Assembly: GCA_965660935.1 (NCBI GenBank)
Contig: CBFIBR010000027.1
Coordinates: 1-22,937 of the forward strand
Direction of reading: 5' to 3'
DNA length: 22,937 nucleotides
Source: UBA1172 sp002457135
GTDB taxonomy: Bacteria; Pseudomonadota; Alphaproteobacteria; Puniceispirillales; UBA1172
Position numbers and translations under genes: made by a program. Under the pieces are notes generated by a model, which worked only from the letters and a program-made list of their open reading frames with translations, was not told the origin of the DNA and did no database searches. This document shows positions 14,147-22,377 of the stretch, piece after piece. The first letter of the stretch is position 1. Each line of letters begins with the position of its first letter.

Positions 14147-15478
14147 ATGGCTGAGGCACTGACACCATCGCTTTTTGAGGATAAGTCCGCCAAACCCCTG
14201 GCGGAGCGGATGCGCCCCATGCGGCTGGATGATGTCGCGGGGCAGGATCATCTGCTGGGGCCTGATGGCCGGCTCAACAGGATGCTGGATGCCGCCGACG
14301 GGTCGGGGTCATTGCCCTCGCTCATTCTCTGGGGACCGCCCGGAACCGGCAAGACCACCATCGCCCGCCTGCTCGCCGCCAGGGTAGGGCTGGCGTTTGA
14401 ACCGGTATCGGCTGTCTTTGACGGGGTGGCTGAATTGCGCCGGGTTTTCACCCGCGCTGATGAACGCCGCCGCATGGGTGAGCGGACGCTGCTGTTTGTT
14501 GATGAAGTCCACCGCTTTAACAAGGCCCAGCAGGATGGCCTCTTGCCTCATGTTGAGGATGGGCGGGTGACGCTGGTGGGGGCGACCACCGAAAACCCCA
14601 GTTTTGCGCTCAATGGCGCGTTGCTGTCGCGCTGTCAGGTGCTGGTCCTGAACCGGCTGGATGAGGCCGCGCTGGAAAAGCTGATCCGCCGGGCTGAGGC
14701 GGTGATCGGCATGACGATGTCCATGACGGATGAGGCGAGGGCCGCGCTCAAGGCCATGGCCGATGGTGATGGCCGCTATCTGCTCAACATGGTTGAAACG
14801 GTGCTGTCCCAGCAAAAGGATGACGGCGACTCCCTGACCCCCGAAGCGTTGAGCAAGGTTCTCTCCATGCGGGCGGCTGCCTTTGACCGGGCGGGGGAGC
14901 AGCATTACAACCTGATGTCCGCCCTGCATAAATCGCTGCGCTCATCGGATGCTGATGCCGCGCTCTACTGGCTTGCCCGGATGCTTCAGGGTGGGGAGGA
15001 CCCGCGCTATATCCTGCGGCGGCTGGCCCGTTTTGCCTCAGAAGATATCGGCCTGGCTGAACCCGATGCCCTGACCCGGTCGATCGCGGCCTGGCATTCG
15101 TATGAGCGGCTTGGCACCCCCGAAGGCGAACTGGCGATTGCGGCACTGGTGCTCTACCTCGCCACCGCGCCCAAATCCAACGCTGTCTACACCGCCTTCA
15201 AGGCCGCCATGGCCGAGGCCAGGGACAGCGGGTCACTGATGCCGCCAAAACATATCCTGAACGCACCAACAGGGCTGATGAAAGACCTCGGCTACGGTGA
15301 TGGCTATGTCTATGACCATGATGCCGAGGACGGGTTTTCCGGCCAGAACTGCTTCCCTGATGACCTGCCAAGGCGATCATTCTATCAGCCGGTGGAACGC
15401 GGCTTTGAGCGGGAGATCATCAAGCGGCTCGAATGGTGGCAGAAACGCCGTGACGCGGCGGGCCGATCAAAGGCATGA
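14147..15478 (+). CDS. rarA: Replication-associated recombination protein A (RarA/MgsA AAA+ ATPase)
   Basis: RarA is the bacterial homologue of yeast Mgs1 and human WRNIP1, an AAA+ ATPase that acts at stalled replication forks and single-strand gaps and relates to clamp-loader subunits. From ATG 14147 the 443-residue product (E. coli 447) has PLAERMRPMRLDDVAGQDHLLG near the start. Further on come Walker A GPPGTGKTT (about 63-71), Walker B LLFVDEVHRF (about 115-124), sensor 1 GATTENPSF (about 145-153), and the C-terminal tetramerisation part with SALHKSLRSSDADAALYWLARML. In-frame starts at 14105 and 14108 would add unconserved residues right after the terminator and lack support. There is no good Shine-Dalgarno before 14147; GATAAT at 14135-14140 may be a -10 element (see findings). 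The end overlaps the next gene (ATGA). Confidence 0.96.
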   Translation: MAEALTPSLFEDKSAKPLAERMRPMRLDDVAGQDHLLGPDGRLNRMLDAADGSGSLPSLILWGPPGTGKTTIARLLAARVGLAFEPVSAVFDGVAELRRVFTRADERRRMGERTLLFVDEVHRFNKAQQDGLLPHVEDGRVTLVGATTENPSFALNGALLSRCQVLVLNRLDEAALEKLIRRAEAVIGMTMSMTDEARAALKAMADGDGRYLLNMVETVLSQQKDDGDSLTPEALSKVLSMRAAAFDRAGEQHYNLMSALHKSLRSSDADAALYWLARMLQGGEDPRYILRRLARFASEDIGLAEPDALTRSIAAWHSYERLGTPEGELAIAALVLYLATAPKSNAVYTAFKAAMAEARDSGSLMPPKHILNAPTGLMKDLGYGDGYVYDHDAEDGFSGQNCFPDDLPRRSFYQPVERGFEREIIKRLEWWQKRRDAAGRSKA

Positions 15479-16386
15479 TCCCTGAGCTGTTTATCGGGGT
15501 CGACTGGTCGGGGGCCAGGGGTGAATTTCATCGCGGCATCCAGCTGGCTGAGGCCTGGGCCGGGGAGGAGGCTGTCAGGCTGATCACCCCGCCCCATCCC
15601 CGTGGGTGGAGCCGTCAGGCGGTGGCGGATTACCTCATGGCCCGGTCAACCGAGGCCCGGGTACTGGCCGGGATTGATTTCGCCTTCGCCCACCCGATTG
15701 GTGAGGATGGACACTATTATGAAGGTGAGGCTTCCTCCCCCACAGCCGCGCAGCCGCTCTGGCAGATGGTCGATCAAACCTGCGCTGATGCCCCGCATCT
15801 CTATGGCGGTGCAATGTGGCTGCATCCTCAATTCGGGGCCTATTACAATGCCCCGATCAAGGGCGGCAGGGGGGCGCGGTTTCAATCACGCCGCCGCCAG
15901 ACCGAACAGGTTGCCGCCAGCCTCAATGGCCGCCACCCGTCACCAACGTTCAACTGCGTCGGGCCAGCCGGGGTCGGGACAGGGTCACTGGCCGGGATGC
16001 GGCTTTTGCACAGGATGCAGGGCAGTGCCGTGATCTGGCCCTTTGCCATGCCCGGTGCATCAGACCGGCTGGTGCTGGTTGAAATTTTCCCCGCGCTCTA
16101 TTTCACCATGGCCGGGGTCAGGGATGCCGCCAAAAAGGCATATCCCCTTGCCGCGCTCAATCAGGGGCTTGCCCATTTCGGGGCGATGGGGCAGGGGTCG
16201 GTTGCGGGCGGCCTGCCTGATCAGGATGATATTGATGCGCTCATTTCCGTGGCTGCCCTGCGCTCCCTCACCAAGGCTCGCCGGTCTGGTTCACTTTGGT
16301 CCCTCGGGGACTCTTTGGCGGGTGATGACCAGCATGCCCTTGCCGCCCAAGAGGGCTGGATATTCGGGGCAGGCTGGGCTAGATAA
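15475..16386 (+). CDS. DUF429-like protein, predicted RNase H-fold
   Basis: Function is not established. The 303-residue sequence has the spaced acidic motifs of RNase H-like folds and resembles the DUF429 group. FIGVDWSG is a first strand with Asp10, AGIDFAFAHP has Asp68, LVEIFPALY has Glu203, and DDIDALISVAAL near the C-terminus has Asp251, Asp252 and Asp254. It ends in an EGWIFGAG segment. No signal peptide or membrane segment is seen, so it is probably cytoplasmic. Its ATG overlaps the rarA stop by 4 bases, so it is probably translated with rarA, which hints at a nucleic-acid role. The family assignment comes from motifs by eye, and nuclease activity is inference. Codon use matches its neighbours, with no sign of recent transfer. 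Confidence 0.8.
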   Translation: MIPELFIGVDWSGARGEFHRGIQLAEAWAGEEAVRLITPPHPRGWSRQAVADYLMARSTEARVLAGIDFAFAHPIGEDGHYYEGEASSPTAAQPLWQMVDQTCADAPHLYGGAMWLHPQFGAYYNAPIKGGRGARFQSRRRQTEQVAASLNGRHPSPTFNCVGPAGVGTGSLAGMRLLHRMQGSAVIWPFAMPGASDRLVLVEIFPALYFTMAGVRDAAKKAYPLAALNQGLAHFGAMGQGSVAGGLPDQDDIDALISVAALRSLTKARRSGSLWSLGDSLAGDDQHALAAQEGWIFGAGWAR

Positions 16387-16391
16387 TAGCC

Positions 16392-16784
16392 ATGAATACC
16401 ATTCTTGCCATTGCCCTTGGCGGGGCTGCGGGTGCGCTGGGGCGTTATGGGGTGAGCAGGCTGTTCACCGACCTTGTTCATGCCTCGATGCAGCCTGTGG
16501 CGACGATGGCGGTCAATGTGATCGGTTGCGGGATCATGGGGGTCTGTTTCGGGTTGATGCTGGCGGGTGCCTTTCATCTCGGTGATGCCGGACGCGGGTT
16601 CCTCCTGATTGGTTTCCTCGGTGCGCTGACCACGTTTTCGTCGTTTTCGCTTGATGCGTTTCGGCTCATGGAACAGGGCGGTTATGGCCTTGCCTTCATC
16701 TATGTTGCGGGGTCTGTCATCCTGTCGCTGGCTGCCTTTTTTGCCGGGGCCAGCCTGATCCGCCTGATGCTGGGGGGCAACTGA
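16392..16784 (+). CDS. crcB: Fluoride channel CrcB/Fluc
   Basis: CrcB proteins are dual-topology dimeric channels that export fluoride across the inner membrane. The 130-residue product is of normal length. It shows GGAAGALGRYGVSRL near the N-terminus, the pore-helix segment TMAVNVIGCGIMGV (the usual form is TLxVNxxGxFxxG) and the hallmark GFLGALTTFSSFSLDAF, whose TFSSFS holds pore phenylalanines and the sodium-site region. Four hydrophobic segments lie at about 4-20, 38-60, 68-88 and 97-122. It starts 5 bases after the DUF429-like gene without a clear Shine-Dalgarno and ends one base before the next gene. No fluoride riboswitch is visible. Confidence 0.96.
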   Translation: MNTILAIALGGAAGALGRYGVSRLFTDLVHASMQPVATMAVNVIGCGIMGVCFGLMLAGAFHLGDAGRGFLLIGFLGALTTFSSFSLDAFRLMEQGGYGLAFIYVAGSVILSLAAFFAGASLIRLMLGGN

Positions 16785-16785
16785 T

Positions 16786-17760
16786 ATGGAACGCCGTGAT
16801 TACCCCGTCTCACCGGATGAGGATGGCACCCGGCTGGACCGGTTCATTCGCCGCCATCATGACGGGATCAATCAGGGCAAGATTGAAAAACTGCTGCGCT
16901 CGGGGTCGATCCGGGTTGACGGGTCAAAGGCGAAATCCTCCACCCGCCTCAATCAGGGTCAGCTGGTCACGATGCCCGCAGCCCTTGCCGTCGGCACCCC
17001 GCGCCCCCGCACAGAACACCGGCCTGATCCTGCAGTGGTGAGCGCGTTGCGTGATGCTGTTATCGCCCGGGGCAAGGGCTGGATTGCGATCAACAAGCCA
17101 TCGGGGCTGGCCAGTCAGGGCGGTGCCGGGACCGTGCAGCATGTCGATGGCGCGCTGGCTGAGGCTTTCCCCGGGGAAGAACCGCCACGGCTGGTGCATC
17201 GGCTGGATCGTGATACCTCGGGGATCATGGTGGTGGCCACCAGCCTTGCCGCCTCAAGGGAGCTTGCCCGGGGGTTTCAGGGGCATGGTCACCAGAAAAC
17301 CTACCTTGCGCTGGTGCTGGGGGTTCCGAGGCCCCAGCAAGGCACGATTGATGCCCCGCTGATCAAGGCTGGTGGCAAGGGGCAGGAAAAAATGGTGGTG
17401 GATTACGATATCGGCCAGACAGCCCGCACCGACTTTACCGTGCTTGAGGCGATGGGGCGTTCTGTCAGCCTCGTTGCCCTCAGCCCGCTGACAGGCCGGA
17501 CCCATCAGTTGAGGGCGCATATGGCGACCCTCGGCTGCCCTATTCTGGGTGATGGAAAATACGGCGGCAGTGAGGCCTTCCCCCATGATTGCGTCACCAG
17601 GCTATGCCTGCACGCCGCGCACTTGGTGCTTGAGGGGGGTGAGGCGATCACCGCGCCTTGCCCGCCTGATCTGGCAAAGATCATGGGGTTTTTCGGGGTT
17701 GATGCGGCCGGTGCCATTCGCCGTGCCAACCAGCCCCGGCTGTTTGGAGGGGGAGCATGA
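16786..17760 (+). CDS. RluC/RluD-family 23S rRNA pseudouridine synthase
   Basis: Isomerises uridine to pseudouridine in rRNA. The 324-residue product has an N-terminal S4 RNA-binding domain (about 14-65, with TRLDRFIRRH and KIEKLLRSGSIRVDG). The catalytic domain follows, with AINKPSGLASQGG, the active-site motif RLVHRLDRDTSGIMVVA (catalytic Asp141) and GRTHQLRAHMATLGCPILGDGKYG. This arrangement fits RluC or RluD; in alphaproteobacteria the gene next to crcB is usually called rluC. I leave the symbol blank because target positions cannot be read from sequence. Its stop overlaps the ATP12-type gene (ATGA), which has its own strong GGAGGGGGAG inside this gene's end. Confidence 0.94.
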   Translation: MERRDYPVSPDEDGTRLDRFIRRHHDGINQGKIEKLLRSGSIRVDGSKAKSSTRLNQGQLVTMPAALAVGTPRPRTEHRPDPAVVSALRDAVIARGKGWIAINKPSGLASQGGAGTVQHVDGALAEAFPGEEPPRLVHRLDRDTSGIMVVATSLAASRELARGFQGHGHQKTYLALVLGVPRPQQGTIDAPLIKAGGKGQEKMVVDYDIGQTARTDFTVLEAMGRSVSLVALSPLTGRTHQLRAHMATLGCPILGDGKYGGSEAFPHDCVTRLCLHAAHLVLEGGEAITAPCPPDLAKIMGFFGVDAAGAIRRANQPRLFGGGA

Positions 17761-18476
17761 AACCGGCCCGCCGCTTCTGGAAGGAAACCGCGATTACGCC
17801 CGCCGATGGCGGCTATTCCATCAGCCTTGATGGGCGTGGTCTGCGAACCCCATCGGGTGGCGGGTTCCTGGCCCCGACCATGGCACTGGCTGAGGTTATC
17901 CGCAATGAATGGGACAGTCAGGGGGATGAGATCAGCCCCGAAACCATGCCGATGTTCCAGTTCACCGTCACCGCGATTGATCGCATCACCCCCCGGCGTG
18001 AAGCCATTATTGATGAGATCAGCCAGTTCGGCGGCAGTGACCTGCTGTGCTATCGCGAAGACCGTGATGAGCGGCTCAAGGCGCGTCAGGATGAAATCTG
18101 GCAACCTTACCTGAACTGGCTTGCGGGCAGGCATGGGGCCGAGCTTGTGGTGGTCTCGGGCATCATGCCGCAACCCCAGCGTGATGAGGCGCTGGCCGTG
18201 CTGCGCGGGGCTGTCGCCCATTTCGATGATTATAATCTGGCCGGGCTGCATAGCCTTGTGACCATCAGCGGCTCGCTGGTGCTGGGGCTGGCCATGGCGG
18301 ATGGTCACGCCAGCGCCGAAGACGGCGGCAGGGCCGCGCTATTAGATGAATTGTGGCAACAGGAAAAATGGGGTTATGATGAGGATGCCGACAAGCGGAT
18401 AAAGTCGCTTGCCAAGGCGTTGATCGAAGCCCGGCAATACATGGATCTGCTAGCACATCAACCGGGGGAAGGATAA
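17757..18476 (+). CDS. ATP12-family F1-ATPase assembly chaperone
   Basis: ATP12 proteins bind free F1 alpha subunits during ATP synthase assembly; bacterial members are mostly alphaproteobacterial, matching the mitochondrial protein. The 239-residue product has the family blocks RRFWKETAITPADGGY, SLDGRGLRTPSG, EVIRNEWDSQGDEISPETMP, and MFQFTVTAIDR. The C-terminal region follows with GGSDLLCYREDRDERLKARQDEIWQPYLNW and the helical DELWQQEKWGYDEDADKR, containing the conserved Glu/Asp-rich motif. GGAGGGGGAG gives a strong ribosome binding site. It overlaps the synthase gene by 4 bases and pccB by one (TAATG). The ATP synthase genes are not in the window, so it acts on a product encoded elsewhere. 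Confidence 0.95.
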   Translation: MKPARRFWKETAITPADGGYSISLDGRGLRTPSGGGFLAPTMALAEVIRNEWDSQGDEISPETMPMFQFTVTAIDRITPRREAIIDEISQFGGSDLLCYREDRDERLKARQDEIWQPYLNWLAGRHGAELVVVSGIMPQPQRDEALAVLRGAVAHFDDYNLAGLHSLVTISGSLVLGLAMADGHASAEDGGRAALLDELWQQEKWGYDEDADKRIKSLAKALIEARQYMDLLAHQPGEG

Positions 18477-20008
18477 TGACCGGAATCATTGAACAACTGG
18501 AAGACAGCCGTGAGCGCGCCCGCATGGGCGGTGGCCAGAAACGCATTGATGCCCAGCACGCAAAAGGCAAGCTGACCGCGCGTGAACGGATCAACCTGCT
18601 GCTCGATGACGGCAGTTTCGAAGAATGGGACATGTTCAAGGAACACCGTTGCCATGATTTCGGGATGCAGGACAATATCATTCCAGGTGATGGTGTGGTC
18701 ATCGGCTATGGCCGTATCCATGGCCGCCCTGTCTTTGTCTTCAGCCAGGATTTCACGGTGCTTGGCGGCTCGCTTTCTGAAACCCACGCCGAGAAAATCT
18801 GCAAGGTGATGGATCAGGCGATGCGCAACGGTGTGCCGATCATCGGCATCAACGACAGTGGCGGTGCCCGCATTCAGGAAGGCGTGGCCTCCCTCGGCGG
18901 TTATGCTGAGGTGTTTCAGCGCAACGCCATGGCATCGGGTGTGGTGCCGCAGATATCCCTCATCATGGGGCCTTGCGCGGGCGGGGCGGTGTATTCGCCT
19001 GCGATCACCGATTTCATCTTTATGGTGGAAGGGTCATCCTACATGTTCGTGACTGGCCCTGATGTGGTCAAGACCGTGACCCATGAAACCGTCACCCATG
19101 AAGAACTGGGCGGGGCCAGCACCCATACGCGCCAGTCGGGTGTTGCCCATAAATCCTACAGCGATGATGTGTCGGCCCTGATGGGGGTTCGCGCCCTCAT
19201 GGCCTATCTGCCGCAATCCAACAGGGAGGAGCCGCCAAGGCTGGAAACCAGCGACCCGGTGGATCGCCCGGCCCCGGCCCTGGGGCGGATCATCCCGGCC
19301 AACCCGAACGCGCCCTACGACATGAAGGAAATCATCGGGCATATCATTGATGAGGACAGTTTCTTTGAAATCCATCCTGATTATGCCGCCAATATCATCA
19401 CCGGCTTTGCCCATATTGATGGCCGCCCGGTGGCGGTGATCGCCAATCAGCCGATGGTGCTGGCGGGGTGCCTCGATATCAATTCATCACGCAAGGCAGC
19501 CCGTTTTGTGCGCTTTGCCGATGCTTTCAACATTCCCATCCTGACGCTGGTGGATGTTCCCGGTTTCATGCCCGGAACAGCCCAGGAAAACGGCGGCATT
19601 ATCAGCCATGGTGCAAAGCTGCTGTATGCCTATTCCGAGGCCACGGTGCCGAAAGTCACCGTCATTGTACGCAAGGCTTACGGCGGGGCCTATGATGTGA
19701 TGGCATCCAAGCACCTGCGGGGTGATGTCAACTACGCCTGGCCAAGCGCTGAGATCGCCGTCATGGGGCCGGAGGGCGCGGCGCGGATAATTTTCCGTTC
19801 CGATGCCGATGACCCCGAAGCCCTCGCCCAGAGGACCGAGGAATACCGCCAGAAATTCGCCAACCCGTTTGTGGCGGCATCTCGCGGTTTCATTGATGAT
19901 GTGATCATGCCCCAGAATACCCGCCGCCGGGTGGCCCGTGCCTTTACCCTGCTTGAGGGCAAGGAGCTGGAAAACCCATGGCGCAAACACGATAACCTGC
20001 CGCTCTGA
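18476..20008 (+). CDS. pccB: Propionyl-CoA carboxylase beta (carboxyltransferase) subunit
   Basis: The carboxyltransferase half of biotin-dependent propionyl-CoA carboxylase, which makes (S)-methylmalonyl-CoA from propionyl-CoA. The 510-residue product is of normal length. N-terminal features include RIDAQHAKGKLTARERI and FSQDFTVLGGSLSETHAEKI. The N-domain oxyanion and biotin-site glycines are in INDSGGARIQEG (about 125-136) and MGPCAGGAVYSPA (about 164-176). SSYMFVTGPDVVKTVT is typical of PccB. The C-domain has LVDVPGFMPGTAQE and RKAYGGAYDVMASKHL. GGGGGAAGG just before the start is the ribosome binding site. It overlaps pccA (TGATG), as expected for subunits of one complex. Methylmalonyl-CoA mutase and epimerase are not in the window. 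Confidence 0.96.
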   Translation: MTGIIEQLEDSRERARMGGGQKRIDAQHAKGKLTARERINLLLDDGSFEEWDMFKEHRCHDFGMQDNIIPGDGVVIGYGRIHGRPVFVFSQDFTVLGGSLSETHAEKICKVMDQAMRNGVPIIGINDSGGARIQEGVASLGGYAEVFQRNAMASGVVPQISLIMGPCAGGAVYSPAITDFIFMVEGSSYMFVTGPDVVKTVTHETVTHEELGGASTHTRQSGVAHKSYSDDVSALMGVRALMAYLPQSNREEPPRLETSDPVDRPAPALGRIIPANPNAPYDMKEIIGHIIDEDSFFEIHPDYAANIITGFAHIDGRPVAVIANQPMVLAGCLDINSSRKAARFVRFADAFNIPILTLVDVPGFMPGTAQENGGIISHGAKLLYAYSEATVPKVTVIVRKAYGGAYDVMASKHLRGDVNYAWPSAEIAVMGPEGAARIIFRSDADDPEALAQRTEEYRQKFANPFVAASRGFIDDVIMPQNTRRRVARAFTLLEGKELENPWRKHDNLPL

Positions 20009-21993
20009 TGGTGACGACAATGTTCAATAAAATACTGATTGCCAACCGGGGTGAAATCGCCTGCCGCGTCATGCGCACGGCCAGATCCATGGGGATCAGC
20101 ACGGTTGCCGTCTATTCGGATGCTGATGCCAATGGTGACCATGTCGCCATGGCGGATGAAGCGGTGCGGATCGGCCCTGCGGCATCAACCGAAAGCTACC
20201 TTAAAGGTGACGTGATCATCGAGGCCGCCAAGGCCACGGGGGCTGAGGCTATTCACCCCGGTTTCGGCTTCCTGTCTGAAAATGCCGGTTTTGTTGAGGC
20301 GGTTGAGGATGCAGGCCTGGTCTTTATCGGCCCGGGGGCTGATGCCATTGCCTCCATGGGGGACAAGATCACCTCAAAAAATATCGCTGAGAAGGCCGGG
20401 GTATCCACGGTTCCCGGCACGCCTGATGCGGTTGAGGATGTCAACGAAGCCGCCCGCATGGCTGAAGGCATCGGCTATCCCGTGATGATCAAGGCTTCTG
20501 CCGGTGGCGGCGGCAAGGGAATGCGGATTGCCCATGATGAGGCTGAATTGCAGGTCAGCATGCCCCAGGCCCAGAATGAGGCAGCGTCATCATTTGGTGA
20601 CAGCCGCGTTTTCGTGGAAAAATTTGTCACCAGCCCGCGCCATATCGAAATTCAGGTTCTGGCTGATGCCCATGGTCACGTCATCTATGTCGGTGAACGT
20701 GAATGTTCCGTGCAACGGCGGCACCAGAAGGTTTTTGAGGAGGCACCAAGCCCCTTTATCAGCGATGAAACCCGTGCCGCCATGGGCAAGCAGGCGGTGG
20801 AACTGGCCCAGGCCGTTGGCTATCGTTCGGCGGGAACGGTGGAGTTTATCGTCGGTGCTGATCAGGATTTCTATTTCCTTGAGATGAACACAAGGCTCCA
20901 GGTTGAACACCCGGTCACCGAAATGGTCTATGGCCTCGATCTGGTGGAATGGATGATCCGCATCGCCGGGGGGGAGAAACTCAGCCTCAAGCAGGCGGAT
21001 ATCAAGCCCAAGGGCTGGGCCATGGAAGCGCGCGTCTACGCTGAGGACCCGTTACGGAATTTCCTGCCCTCCATCGGTCGCCTCGAGCGCTATCAGGAAC
21101 CGTCGGGTGAGGGGGTTCGCGTTGACAGCGGGATTGCCGAGGGTGGCGAGATTTCCATGTTCTACGACCCGATGATCGCCAAGCTGATCGGCTATGGCAA
21201 GACAAGGGGGGAAGCGATTGACCGGCTGGCTGACGCGCTGGATCATTACGTCATTGACGGCCCCGGCCATAACCGCCAGTTCCTGCGTGATGTCTGTGAC
21301 CATCCGCGTTTTCGTGAAGGCGACATAACCACCGCCTTCATCGCGGAAGAATACCCGAGGGGCTATACCCCAAGCCTGCCTGAAGGCGATCAGCTGGCCG
21401 CCATGCGCGGGCTGGCCACGTTACTGGTGGCGGAACGGATGCGGCGCATGATGGCGCTTGGCGGCGGCAAGGCCGAAACCGCCTATATGCTCTATGACGA
21501 TGCGGGTGAGGTCGCGGCCGATATCACCTTTGACGGGGCGGGAGCATCAGTGACGCTTGAGGACCAGGCGGTTGAGTTCGGCTCCCTTCCTGATCAGTCA
21601 GCGCGGCTCTATACCGGGTTTGTCAACGGGGCTGAGGCGGCGATCCAGTTTCGCCGGGCTGACCATCACGTCACGCTGATGATGGGGTCCATGCGGCTCA
21701 AGGTAATGGTGCTGCCTGCCCGTGCGGCGGCGGCCCAGGCCCTGATGCCTGAGGCCTCTGACGGTGCCGGGGCGGCGGCGGTGCTGGCCCCGATGCCCGG
21801 GCTGCTGACCCGGATGCTGGTTGCGGTCGGTGATGAGGTTTTGCCGGGGGATGATATCGCCGTGATTGAGGCCATGAAAATGGAAAACCTGCTCAAGGCC
21901 GAAGCGGGCGGGACAGTCGCCGAAGTGCTGGCAGCGGAGGGGGACAGCCTCGCCGTTGATCAGCCGATCGTGCGTTTCTCCACAGGCCAATAG
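20008..21993 (+). CDS. pccA: Propionyl-CoA carboxylase alpha (biotin carboxylase / carrier) subunit
   Basis: Carboxylates biotin with ATP and bicarbonate and carries it to PccB. The 661-residue product has the biotin carboxylase N-terminus MFNKILIANRGEIACRV, GFGFLSENA, the ATP-grasp glycine loop KASAGGGGKGMR (about 162-173), GERECSVQRRHQK (about 229-241) and the active-site EMNTRLQVEHPVTE (292-305). A less conserved linker follows. The C-terminal carrier domain has APMPGLLTRMLV and the biotinylation motif EAMKMEN with Lys624. ATG 20008 overlaps the pccB stop. ATG 20020 also fits and gives the common MFNKIL start; neither has a clear Shine-Dalgarno, so coupling to pccB is likely. Other acyl-CoA carboxylases share this layout; the pairing with a clear PccB favours propionyl-CoA. 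Confidence 0.96.
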   Translation: MVTTMFNKILIANRGEIACRVMRTARSMGISTVAVYSDADANGDHVAMADEAVRIGPAASTESYLKGDVIIEAAKATGAEAIHPGFGFLSENAGFVEAVEDAGLVFIGPGADAIASMGDKITSKNIAEKAGVSTVPGTPDAVEDVNEAARMAEGIGYPVMIKASAGGGGKGMRIAHDEAELQVSMPQAQNEAASSFGDSRVFVEKFVTSPRHIEIQVLADAHGHVIYVGERECSVQRRHQKVFEEAPSPFISDETRAAMGKQAVELAQAVGYRSAGTVEFIVGADQDFYFLEMNTRLQVEHPVTEMVYGLDLVEWMIRIAGGEKLSLKQADIKPKGWAMEARVYAEDPLRNFLPSIGRLERYQEPSGEGVRVDSGIAEGGEISMFYDPMIAKLIGYGKTRGEAIDRLADALDHYVIDGPGHNRQFLRDVCDHPRFREGDITTAFIAEEYPRGYTPSLPEGDQLAAMRGLATLLVAERMRRMMALGGGKAETAYMLYDDAGEVAADITFDGAGASVTLEDQAVEFGSLPDQSARLYTGFVNGAEAAIQFRRADHHVTLMMGSMRLKVMVLPARAAAAQALMPEASDGAGAAAVLAPMPGLLTRMLVAVGDEVLPGDDIAVIEAMKMENLLKAEAGGTVAEVLAAEGDSLAVDQPIVRFSTGQ

Positions 21994-21995
21994 CC

Positions 21996-22370
21996 ATGGC
22001 CGGTGAAGCGGAAAGGCGGCTGGAACGCCAGTGCGCTGACCTCGGCCCCCATGCCGCGTTGCTGCTTGCCGAGGCATTGGCCGCATCGCGTTCGGGCCAG
22101 CATGCATCGGTCATTATCCTTTCCGCCGCGGTGCTGGATGTCGCCTTGCGGGAGCCGGCAGGGTTCCATGCCGGTGCCGATGGCCCCACGATTGCCGCTG
22201 CCCGTGACAGCAGGGAAGCGTTCTGGTTGAGGGAACGCCGCAACGGTATCGTCCATTATGAAGGTGGTCGTGGCGGGCTGATGGGGGAGGGCGGCGGTGC
22301 CTTGCGCCATGATGCGGGCCGTGCGCTCACCGTGCTGGCCAATGCCCTCGAAGAGCTGAACAGGGATTAG
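21996..22370 (+). CDS. Small protein with HEPN-like R-x4-H motif
   Basis: I do not recognise a named family with confidence. The 124-residue product is mostly helical by eye: a long alanine/leucine-rich stretch (about 17-52, with ALLLAEALAASRSG and ASVIILSAAVLDVAL), then a loop, then REAFWLRERRNGIVHYEG. In that segment Arg82-Asn83 and His87 form R-N-x3-H, the pattern of HEPN-domain RNases and of DUF4145-like proteins, followed by a C-terminal helix (AGRALTVLANALEELNR). No signal or membrane segment is seen. It starts 2 bases after pccA without a Shine-Dalgarno. No nucleotidyltransferase antitoxin partner is adjacent, so a classical HEPN-MNT pair is not supported. It may be a structural HEPN domain linked to pccA expression. 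The gene call is fairly sure; the function is open. Confidence 0.75.
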   Translation: MAGEAERRLERQCADLGPHAALLLAEALAASRSGQHASVIILSAAVLDVALREPAGFHAGADGPTIAAARDSREAFWLRERRNGIVHYEGGRGGLMGEGGGALRHDAGRALTVLANALEELNRD

Positions 22371-22377
22371 CAGGCCA

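Noticed and set aside
16360..16395. Fluoride riboswitch before crcB
   Set aside because: Only 5 bases separate crcB from the preceding gene and no pseudoknot-like aptamer pattern is visible in the end of that gene.
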